Below are positions 1 to 5,409 of a stretch of 12,332 nucleotides of DNA, piece after piece; the first letter of the stretch is position 1, and every line of letters starts with the position of its first letter. The notes beneath the pieces were generated by a model, which saw only the letters and a list, made by a program, of their open reading frames with translations, was not told where the DNA came from and did not search any database. Position numbers and translations under genes: made by a program. Origin of the DNA: Candidatus Pacearchaeota archaeon (GTDB lineage Archaea > Nanobdellota > Nanobdellia > Pacearchaeales > GW2011-AR1); contig JAFCDH010000038.1 of the NCBI GenBank assembly GCA_017609795.1, positions 1-12,332 of the forward strand. Direction: 5' to 3'.

Positions 1-105
1 TCAGTAGAGTGTCTCTTTATATTATAATAAGATATTGATATTAATTAAATAGCTATTGTTGTTTTTAATTGTTTTTATAATTAATATCACTAATTAACCA
101 CAATG

Positions 106-114
106 TTTTTAAAT
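106..114 (+). promoter_or_regulatory. TATA box for the thioredoxin-fold gene
   Basis: The sequence TTTTTAAAT is centred about 25 nt before the ATG at 135. That is the usual distance from an archaeal TATA box to the transcription start, so the mRNA is predicted to be leaderless. No Shine-Dalgarno sequence precedes the ATG, which agrees. Confidence 0.6.
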
Positions 115-134
115 GGATTTTCTTTTTAACAAAA

Positions 135-1184
135 ATGGATGAAGAGAAAAATCATGAACATGATGAGAAAAGAGAGTCAGGAAGAGATGAAATACAAAAT
201 CTTGTAGAAGATAAAACTCAAATAAGTATTGATAATAATCCTGATAAAAAGTTTGAGCCTGCTAAATTTAAAAAAACAATTAAGAAAAATCCTTGGGTAA
301 TGGCTACTATTGTTTTAGGAATTATCGCTTTAATTCTTTTAGTATTTATGTTAAGAGGAGGAATTACTGGAAACATAATTACTGGAAAAGTTATTGGTGG
401 AGAAGATGCTGGTGAGAAACTGATAGATTATTTAAATGCAAGAACTGGTGGAGGAGTAGAATATGTTTCTCATGAAGATATTGGTAATTTGTATGAAGTA
501 TTAGTTTCATATCAAGGACAAGATCTTCCTGTTTATATTACAAAAGATGGAGAATATTTTGTGCAAGGAGCAGTTCCAATAGCAAAGCAAAGTGATGATA
601 TTCCAGGTCAGGCTTTAGCAGATGTTGTTAAATCTGATAAACCAGAAGTTGAGTTATTTGTTATGACACATTGTCCATATGGGACTCAGGCTGAAAAGGG
701 AATTCTTCCTGTTTTTGAGTTGTTAGGTGATAAGATTGATTCAAATATTAAATTTGTACATTATTTTTTGCATGAACCTGAAGAAACAGAAACTCCAAGA
801 CAGGTTTGTATAAGAGAAGAGCAATCTGATAAATTTTTAGATTATTTGAAATGCTTTTTAGAAGATGATGATGAAGAAAGGTGTATAACAGAAACAGGTA
901 TTGATAAGACTAAATTAGATTTATGTATTGCTGAAAAGGCAGATGATTATTATGCTTTAGATTCTGAGTTAAGTGAGGGTTATGGAGTTAGAGGAAGTCC
1001 TACTCTTGTTATTAATGGAGCTATTATAAATTCAGGAAGGAGCCCTTCTGCTTATTTAAAGACAGTTTGCTCTGCATTTAATGATGCTCCTGGAGAATGT
1101 GATGAAGAGTTAAATAGTGCAAATCCAAGTGCTGGATTTGGTTATACTGCTTCTGCAGGAGGAAGCACTAATGCTCAATGTTAA
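135..1184 (+). CDS. Membrane-anchored thioredoxin-fold (DsbA-like) protein
   Basis: This 349-aa protein has a charged N-terminus (1-50), one transmembrane helix (about 53-74, WVMATIVLGIIALILLVF), a small domain (about 85-150) and a thioredoxin-fold domain (about 170-315). The thioredoxin part shows the active-site-like segment MTHCPYGTQ (C180) and the cis-proline loop GVRGSPTLVING (P289). By topology the fold is probably outside the membrane, where DsbA-like proteins make or exchange disulfides. The canonical CxxC is reduced to CPYG, so the second catalytic cysteine is missing; C225, C240, C250, C264, C312 and C322 remain, and the chain ends in Cys after a Gly/Ser-rich tail. From memory, CPYG-containing homologues are common in DPANN archaea. 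The fold assignment is firm; the reaction (oxidase, isomerase or neither) is not shown. Confidence 0.85.
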   Translation: MDEEKNHEHDEKRESGRDEIQNLVEDKTQISIDNNPDKKFEPAKFKKTIKKNPWVMATIVLGIIALILLVFMLRGGITGNIITGKVIGGEDAGEKLIDYLNARTGGGVEYVSHEDIGNLYEVLVSYQGQDLPVYITKDGEYFVQGAVPIAKQSDDIPGQALADVVKSDKPEVELFVMTHCPYGTQAEKGILPVFELLGDKIDSNIKFVHYFLHEPEETETPRQVCIREEQSDKFLDYLKCFLEDDDEERCITETGIDKTKLDLCIAEKADDYYALDSELSEGYGVRGSPTLVINGAIINSGRSPSAYLKTVCSAFNDAPGECDEELNSANPSAGFGYTASAGGSTNAQC

Positions 1185-1241
1185 ATTAAAATCAAAAAAA
1201 TAAAAAGGAAACATAATTTTAGAATAGAAGTTCGAAATATT

Positions 1242-1250
1242 GAAAGGAGG
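1242..1250 (+). promoter_or_regulatory. Shine-Dalgarno sequence with long spacing
   Basis: GAAAGGAGG is a strong match to the archaeal anti-SD, but it ends 14 nt before the ATG at 1265, longer than usual. No start codon lies nearer in frame, since upstream in-frame codons reach a TGA at 1241. Unlike most neighbours, this gene therefore seems to use a leadered, SD-dependent start. Confidence 0.55.
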
Positions 1251-1264
1251 AAAATTTTAGAAAT

Positions 1265-1804
1265 ATGAAAATATCTGAATTAACAACTGGACAGGGAAAT
1301 GTTGATGTTGAAGGAACTTTAAAAGAAGTTGGGGAAACAAAAGTATTTACTAAATTTGGTAGAGAACTAAAGGTTTCAAATGCTATTTTAGAGGATGATT
1401 CTGGAAATATTAAATTAACTTTGTGGAATGAAGATGTTACTAAATTCAATGAAGGAGATGTTGTTAAAATAACTAATGGTTATGTTAATGAATTCCAAGG
1501 AGAACCTCAATTAACTGCAGGTAAGTTTGGGAAAATGGAAAAAGTTGGAGAAGGTAGTGGTTCTGAATCTGATGAAGGACAGGCTAAATTATCTGACGAA
1601 ACAGCAGAGAGTATGTCTGAAGATGCAGCAGAAGATGCTGCTGTAGAAGAAGCAGTTGAAGAAGAAGCTCCAGAAGGAACATCTGAAGAAGAAGTTGAAG
1701 AAGCATCAGAAGAGCTTGAAGAAGCATCAGAAGAGCTTGAAGAAGCATCAGAAAAACCTGAAGAAGAAAAACCTAAAGAAAAAGAATCTGAAGAAGATTT
1801 TTGA
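1265..1804 (+). CDS. RPA-like single-stranded DNA-binding protein, one OB fold with acidic tail
   Basis: This 179-aa protein has an N-terminal OB fold (about 1-95) of the archaeal RPA/SSB type, with strands such as VDVEGTLKEV, KVSNAILEDDSGNIKLTLWNE, and GDVVKITNGYV. The rest (about 96-179) is low-complexity and strongly acidic. It includes three tandem heptads EASEELE, EASEELE, EASEKPE (146-166) and ends ...ESEEDF. Single-OB proteins with flexible tails bind ssDNA, and in bacterial SSB the acidic tail ending in Phe recruits partner proteins. The ending here resembles that, but a shared role is inference. The gene follows the thioredoxin-fold gene by 80 nt and has its own SD. An overlapping lysine-rich reading frame in the tail is only a frame shadow of the GAA/GAAG repeats. 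Confidence 0.8.
   Translation: MKISELTTGQGNVDVEGTLKEVGETKVFTKFGRELKVSNAILEDDSGNIKLTLWNEDVTKFNEGDVVKITNGYVNEFQGEPQLTAGKFGKMEKVGEGSGSESDEGQAKLSDETAESMSEDAAEDAAVEEAVEEEAPEGTSEEEVEEASEELEEASEELEEASEKPEEEKPKEKESEEDF
1700..1762 (+). repeat. Three tandem 21-bp units inside the acidic tail
   Basis: Units 1700-1720 and 1721-1741 are identical, and 1742-1762 differs in its second half. Each encodes one heptad (EASEELE, or EASEKPE in the last). The exact nucleotide identity of the first two copies points to recent slippage or duplication, so tail length probably varies between strains. Confidence 0.9.
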
Positions 1805-1819
1805 TTTGTTAGGGAAATC

Positions 1820-1849
1820 TTATTTTTTATTTTTTAATATTTTATTCTT
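1820..1849 (+). terminator. T-rich terminator after the RPA-like gene
   Basis: Several T runs begin about 15 nt after the stop codon at 1804. Archaeal RNA polymerase terminates on U-rich tracts without needing a hairpin, and the next gene has its own promoter. Confidence 0.5.
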
Positions 1850-1882
1850 ATAATTTAATAAGGTCTATTTTAGTTTAATAAT

Positions 1883-1892
1883 CTTTATAAAC
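1883..1892 (+). promoter_or_regulatory. TATA box for the 88-aa gene
   Basis: CTTTATAAAC is centred about 26 nt before the ATG at 1914. This predicts a leaderless transcript and supports the 88-aa reading frame as a real gene. Confidence 0.65.
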
Positions 1893-1913
1893 TGTGAAGT
1901 TTCTTTTTTAAAA

Positions 1914-2180
1914 ATGGAGAGATTTAAAAAATTAGAAGATGGTTTTGAAGGAGTTAACCTAGGAGATATGTTATTGTTACAAGCTGAAAATAATGATATA
2001 GTTAGTGGATTTGTACACAAATTGACTCTTAGAACAGTAAAATTATCGCATGAATCTCCAAACAATGAATGTGGGTATGGATTCGCTCATTTCCCAAGAT
2101 TAACTATAGGAAATAGGAAATATCATTTATCTGATTTCAAGGAATATAAGGTTATTGATTTAAATCTTACTTCTGAATAA
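1914..2180 (+). CDS. Small protein of unknown function, probably beta-rich
   Basis: I do not recognise this 88-aa protein. It has no signal peptide, membrane segment or cysteine pair. The middle (about 15-50, with GDMLLLQ, IVSGFVHKLTL and RTVKLSH) alternates hydrophobic and polar residues like successive beta strands, so a small barrel (Sm- or OB-like) is possible but unproven. Support for its being a gene is a well-placed TATA box at 1883-1892 with an ATG at the predicted transcription start, and a T-rich tract just after the stop. It converges on the RFC operon, with 30 nt between the two stop codons. Confidence 0.65.
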   Translation: MERFKKLEDGFEGVNLGDMLLLQAENNDIVSGFVHKLTLRTVKLSHESPNNECGYGFAHFPRLTIGNRKYHLSDFKEYKVIDLNLTSE

Positions 2181-2200
2181 TCTTTTAGTATTTCTATACC

Positions 2201-2217
2201 TTCTGTTTTTTTATTTT
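2201..2217 (+). terminator. T-rich terminator between convergent genes
   Basis: A T-rich run (TTCTGTTTTTTTATTTT) follows the 88-aa gene by about 20 nt and would end its transcript just as it reaches the 3' end of rfcL, which lies on the other strand. Confidence 0.45.
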
Positions 2218-3425
2218 AATTCATTCTCTTCAACAATTCTTTCTCTTTTATCTTCTAACCATTTTTGCTCTTTTTCATCTAAATCTAGTTTTATTTGTGC
2301 TTGTTGATTTAATATAAAAGGAAAAAGAAAACTTTCTTTGTTAGCTTTCTTTTTTGACATATGAGTGAATTTTGCATATTTTATTGTAATTGATTTCTTT
2401 TTTGCATTTTTTTGGTTTGAAAGCCAGATTTTTAAAATTCTTGAGGGTTTTTGATATTTTATGAATTTTTTGTTTTTTAGTTTTGTAGATGCAGAGATTC
2501 CTGCAGAAAGAAAAAAGTTTTGATAAACTAAAAATCTCCAGTATTGTTGTCTATAAATTCTTCCTTTAAATAAATCTGCATTACTTAAAGAATTATAAGC
2601 TTTTGCAAGAGCTTTTCCTTTATATTCTAAGGGAATGTTTTCTTCAATCCATAAAAGAATTTCATTTAATTCTAATTTAGTGTTGTTAAATATAGAAATA
2701 GTTTTTTTGTCTGTTGGTGCTTGAAAGATATTTTTTAAAGCATTAAAAATATTTTCTTGTTTTTCTCTTTCTATTTCTTCTGAAATATATGCTTCTTGTC
2801 CTAGTTTTAAAACTGTTTGCAAATCATTTAAAGCAGCCCTAATATCTCCTCTTGATTTTTTTGCTATTGTGTTGATTGTTTTAAGATTTATTTCTCTATC
2901 TGGAACTTTTTCCTTTTCTAAGACATTAATTAAAATTTCTAAAACTATTTCATCTTTTAATTCTTTTAAATTAATTAATTGGCATTTTTTTCTTAAAAGA
3001 TTGAATTTTCTTTGCCAAATATCATTTGCAGTTATTATTATTGGATGTTGTGTTTTTTCTATTAATACTAAGAGTTCTGGTAATCCTCCTCTATCTGAAG
3101 CAGTTATTCCATCTGCTTCATCCATTAAAATTAATTTTCCTTTTTTAAATAAAGATTTTTGTGCTGTTGCTGGTTTTAAAACTTCATCAAGTTTTGATCT
3201 ATTTCTTAAATCTGATGCATTTAATTCAAATAATTCTAAATTAAATTCTTTTGCAAGTGCAATAGCTATACAAGTTTTTCCCACACCTACTGGCCCATTT
3301 AAAATAAGAGCTTTTTTCATTGGAAATGTTTTTAAGAAGTTTGTTACTTCTTGAATAATTGTATCTTGTCCTTTTATTTCTTTGAAACAGGTTGCTCTAT
3401 ATTTTTCTATGAGGGGGAGGGTCAT
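2211..3425 (-). CDS. rfcL: Replication factor C large subunit (clamp loader)
   Basis: This 404-aa AAA+ ATPase loads the PCNA sliding clamp on DNA together with RFC small subunits. It begins with the RFC-box-like segment LIEKYRATCFKEIKGQD. Walker A is GPVGVGKT (44-51), Walker B is LILMDEAD (98-105), and a sensor-like segment IIITAND follows at about 131-137. It lacks the SRC arginine-finger motif of small subunits, as expected for the large one. After the AAA+ core come the helical collar and a lysine-rich C-terminal part. A canonical C-terminal PIP box (Qxx-aliphatic-xx-aromatic pair) is not obvious, and the protein is shorter than many archaeal homologues. It is the last gene of the operon, starting 1 nt after the HD gene stops. 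No SD is visible, so translation may be coupled to the gene before it. Confidence 0.92.
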   Translation of the reverse strand: MTLPLIEKYRATCFKEIKGQDTIIQEVTNFLKTFPMKKALILNGPVGVGKTCIAIALAKEFNLELFELNASDLRNRSKLDEVLKPATAQKSLFKKGKLILMDEADGITASDRGGLPELLVLIEKTQHPIIITANDIWQRKFNLLRKKCQLINLKELKDEIVLEILINVLEKEKVPDREINLKTINTIAKKSRGDIRAALNDLQTVLKLGQEAYISEEIEREKQENIFNALKNIFQAPTDKKTISIFNNTKLELNEILLWIEENIPLEYKGKALAKAYNSLSNADLFKGRIYRQQYWRFLVYQNFFLSAGISASTKLKNKKFIKYQKPSRILKIWLSNQKNAKKKSITIKYAKFTHMSKKKANKESFLFPFILNQQAQIKLDLDEKEQKWLEDKRERIVEENELK

Positions 3426-3426
3426 T

Positions 3427-3915
3427 TTAAATTAGTTTTTCTTTACTTACTTTTTTCAATTCTTTTACTAATTCTATATATCCAAATTTTTTTCCAAGAG
3501 AAATATATTTTGGAGTTGATATTTTATATTTTGGAATTGTTTCTGGGAAGATTGTAATAACATTGTGGATCCTATCTGCTAGTTTGATGAGCATAACTCT
3601 TTTGTCTTTTTCTGCATATCCTTCTATTTTTTCAAATGTTTCTTTAGCATTATGGTCTATTTTTGTAACACCATCTACTAAAAAAGAAATTTCTGTTCCA
3701 AATTTATTTGCTATTTCTTCTAATGTTATTGGAGTATCTTCAACAACATCATGTAAAAGACAAGCGCAAAGCACCTCTTCGTCTGCATTATGTTCTTCTG
3801 CTATCTGTGCTACTTCAATTGGATGAGTTATATAATCTTTTCCAGATTTTCTTTTTTGTCCTTTATGAGCTTTTTTTGCAAATTCATATACATCTAATAA
3901 TTTCTTAATCCTCAT
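3427..3915 (-). CDS. RelA/SpoT-type HD-domain hydrolase (MESH1-like), probable (p)ppGpp hydrolase
   Basis: The 162-aa protein is almost entirely a SpoT-type HD domain. Family signatures seen in order are AHKGQKRKSGKDYITHP (16-32), LLHDVVEDT (53-61), FLVDGVTKI (78-86) and LIKLADRIHN (109-118). The expected metal ligands H31, H55, D56 and D114 are all present, as are E59-D60, typical of the hydrolase form that removes the 3' pyrophosphate from (p)ppGpp. There is no synthetase, TGS or ACT domain, so it resembles stand-alone small alarmone hydrolases such as MESH1. It lies between rfcS and rfcL with 1-nt gaps on both sides and is surely co-transcribed with them. The start at 3915 is preceded by AAGGGG inside the end of rfcS, a weak SD. 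The family call is firm; the natural substrate in an archaeon is not established here. Confidence 0.85.
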   Translation of the reverse strand: MRIKKLLDVYEFAKKAHKGQKRKSGKDYITHPIEVAQIAEEHNADEEVLCACLLHDVVEDTPITLEEIANKFGTEISFLVDGVTKIDHNAKETFEKIEGYAEKDKRVMLIKLADRIHNVITIFPETIPKYKISTPKYISLGKKFGYIELVKELKKVSKEKLI

Positions 3916-3916
3916 T

Positions 3917-4924
3917 TTATCTCAACCCCTTTCCAGCTAATACAAAACTCGCTAAAAGAGATTCCAACTGAACAAATTCATCACTTCCTTCTGTCATTCT
4001 AAACTCTGTTTCACCTGTTTTTTCTGTAAGTCTGACTTTTAATTCATCATCTATTTGCAAGTTCCAAATTTCTTTTTGAATTGCTTTGATTATGTCTGTT
4101 CCTGCAACAGATTCTTTTAACATAACATCTAATAATTTTTCTTTTGCTTTTAGAAAATCTCCACTTAAAGCATATTCTAAAACAATTTTAACTTCAGCAG
4201 GCTTTGCAGTTGAAACTAATGTATTAACTAATTCTGCAGTAATTGTTGGTGAAATTGAGGCTGATGCTTGTAAAAGATTAATCACTCTTCTAAAATCTCC
4301 TTCACTTGCTTCATATAATACCTCTATGGTTTCATCTGAGATTTGAAGGTTTTCTCTTTCTATAATTAATTTTAATCTTTTTTCTATGTCTTTTTTTTCT
4401 AAAAGTTTAAATCTAAAAATAGCACATCTTGATTGGATTGGGTCAATTATTTTTGAAGAATAATTACAAGACATAACAAATCTGCAAGTTGAGGTGAAGT
4501 TTTCCATTGTTCTTCTTAGTGCTTGTTGTGCTTCTTTTGTTAAAGCATCTGCTTCATCTAAAAAAATTACTTTAAATGGAACATTTCCAAGAGCTTTTGT
4601 TCTTGCAAAATCTTTTACTTTTTGCCTGACAACATCAATTCCTCTTTCATCAGAAGCATTTAACTCAAGGTAATTTTCTTTCCAATTAACACCAAATAAT
4701 TCTCTTACAATAATTAGAGCAAGTGTTGACTTTCCTGTTCCTGCTGGTCCTGCAAACAGCAAATGAGGGATATTTAAAGCCTTGGTTAGGTTTTGTACTT
4801 TTTTTACAATATCATCTTGTCCAACAAGTTCTTCAAATTTTTTTGGCCTATATCTTTCAGTCCAAATTTCTGAGTTTTTTTTACTTATTTCCTTTTGTGA
4901 GTCTATAGTGTTTAGAAGTTCCAT
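3917..4924 (-). CDS. rfcS: Replication factor C small subunit
   Basis: This 335-aa AAA+ protein forms most of the pentameric clamp loader that opens PCNA. It shows the RFC box WTERYRPKKFEELVGQ (21-36), Walker A GPAGTGKST (59-67), the conserved NASDERG (89-95), Walker B VIFLDEAD (119-126), and the arginine-finger SRC motif (165-167), followed by the collar domain. No intein is present. The frame opens further upstream at 4996, but the extra 24 residues (MFYKKIRYQN...) do not resemble the family. A TATA box at 4949-4959 places transcription start near 4928, so ATG 4924 (MELLNTIDSQ) is chosen and the mRNA is essentially leaderless. It is the first gene of rfcS-HD-rfcL. Confidence 0.93.
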   Translation of the reverse strand: MELLNTIDSQKEISKKNSEIWTERYRPKKFEELVGQDDIVKKVQNLTKALNIPHLLFAGPAGTGKSTLALIIVRELFGVNWKENYLELNASDERGIDVVRQKVKDFARTKALGNVPFKVIFLDEADALTKEAQQALRRTMENFTSTCRFVMSCNYSSKIIDPIQSRCAIFRFKLLEKKDIEKRLKLIIERENLQISDETIEVLYEASEGDFRRVINLLQASASISPTITAELVNTLVSTAKPAEVKIVLEYALSGDFLKAKEKLLDVMLKESVAGTDIIKAIQKEIWNLQIDDELKVRLTEKTGETEFRMTEGSDEFVQLESLLASFVLAGKGLR

Positions 4925-4942
4925 GATAGATTTTTGATAGCT

Positions 4943-4999
4943 AAAATGTTTTATAAAGATTATTGTGTTTTGATATCTAATCTTCTTATAAAACATTTT
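4943..4999. promoter_or_regulatory. RFC operon promoter in a 14-bp inverted repeat
   Basis: Segments 4943-4956 and 4986-4999 are perfect inverted repeats (AAAATGTTTTATAA against its complement) separated by 29 nt. The left arm overlaps the minus-strand TATA box of the RFC operon (CTTTATAAAAC, 4949-4959). The right arm carries the same TATA-like motif on the plus strand, pointing toward repeat copy A. This could be a paired operator or a divergent promoter, though AT-rich sequence makes chance symmetry easier. Confidence 0.5.
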
Positions 5000-5041
5000 T
5001 ATTCTGTTTTTTGATATTTGATAAATACTAGAATCATAAAA

Positions 5042-5243
5042 TATAAATGTAAAAGATATCTACCTCCTTTAGGAGGTAGCCAAACAATGTCTATATCTTA
5101 TGAAATGTAACGCTTTAAAGAAGAGAAGTGTACAGCTTAAAGATTTATAAAGATATTAAGGAAGCCACGGGCTTTAGCATTTTAACTACTGAGAGCGAAA
5201 CTTAAGAAACTGTTATGGATAGCTTGATTATGTGTGGAGATAT
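5042..5243 (+). repeat. Repeat copy A: IS200/IS605 TnpB right-end / omega-RNA-like remnant
   Basis: The core (5042-5178) is nearly identical to 11885-12019, with a 2-nt insertion near 5130 as the main gap. It starts with a perfect 8-bp hairpin with a TTTA loop (5060-5079) and ends GAAGCCACGGGCTTTAGC, the 5' half of the hairpin that closes IS605-type right ends. The 3' half of that hairpin is missing here. Read in frame, the end gives KDIKEATGFS, like the C-terminus of archaeal TnpB proteins. Homology resumes at TTGATTATGTGT (5224-5235), also present in copy B, so copy A appears to carry an internal deletion of about 110 nt. No transposase gene is present. The similarity between copies is seen directly; the TnpB/omega-RNA identity is inferred from memory of the family. 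Confidence 0.55.
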
Positions 5244-5266
5244 TAGAATTATTTTAGATTTTAGAA

Positions 5267-5377
5267 CTATTTCCCTCTTCTTTGCTTTCTCTTTTTCTTG
5301 ACACGTCTAAGTCTTTTTCTTTGCCATTTCCACCTCATCTGGCGCTTTTTTTTCCATCTTCTACTTGAACGTTTCAT
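5267..5377 (-). CDS. rpl41e: Ribosomal protein eL41
   Basis: This is a 36-aa, extremely basic protein. From residue 14 it reads MRWKWQRKRLRRVKKKRK, which aligns with the short archaeal/eukaryotic eL41 pattern MRxKWxxKRxRRxKxKR. eL41 is a single helix of about 25 residues that bridges the ribosomal subunits. Here there are 13 additional N-terminal residues (MKRSSRRWKKKRQ). The longer start at 5377 is preferred because a TATA box (5399-5406) is centred exactly 26 nt upstream, making the ATG the predicted first base of the mRNA. The internal Met14 would be the classical start. The gene is easily missed because of its size. It lies just downstream of the radical SAM gene but has its own promoter. 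Confidence 0.85.
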   Translation of the reverse strand: MKRSSRRWKKKRQMRWKWQRKRLRRVKKKRKQRRGK

Positions 5378-5398
5378 ACCAATTTATTGAGAATTTGG

Positions 5399-5406
5399 TT
5401 TATAAA
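5399..5406 (-). promoter_or_regulatory. TATA box for eL41
   Basis: TTTATAAA is centred 26 nt upstream of ATG 5377 on the minus strand. It begins 3 nt past the radical SAM stop codon, so the eL41 gene has a separate leaderless promoter and decides the 36-aa start. Confidence 0.65.
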
Positions 5407-5409
5407 TGT

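Noticed and set aside
36..89. 12-bp AT-only-type inverted repeat (36-47 with 78-89)
   Set aside because: It is made almost wholly of A and T in very AT-rich intergenic DNA, so chance is a sufficient explanation.
1656..1853. Lysine-rich 65-aa frame inside the RPA-like gene
   Set aside because: It is a frame shadow of the GAA/AAG-rich repeats in the acidic tail, with no SD or promoter of its own.
2869..3354. 161-aa frame antisense to rfcL
   Set aside because: Its composition (Ser, Phe, Ile) is what antisense of AT-rich coding sequence gives; rfcL on the other strand is clear.
4925..4996. Upstream extension of rfcS (MFYKKIRYQN...)
   Set aside because: It lies across the promoter TATA box and inverted repeat, does not resemble the RFC N-terminus, and the ATG at 4924 fits the predicted transcription start.
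5086..5109. Mini-ORF MSISYEM after GGAGGT in repeat copy A
   Set aside because: The ATG becomes ATA in copy B, and the GGAGGT is the 3' arm of a conserved hairpin, so the SD look is probably accidental.
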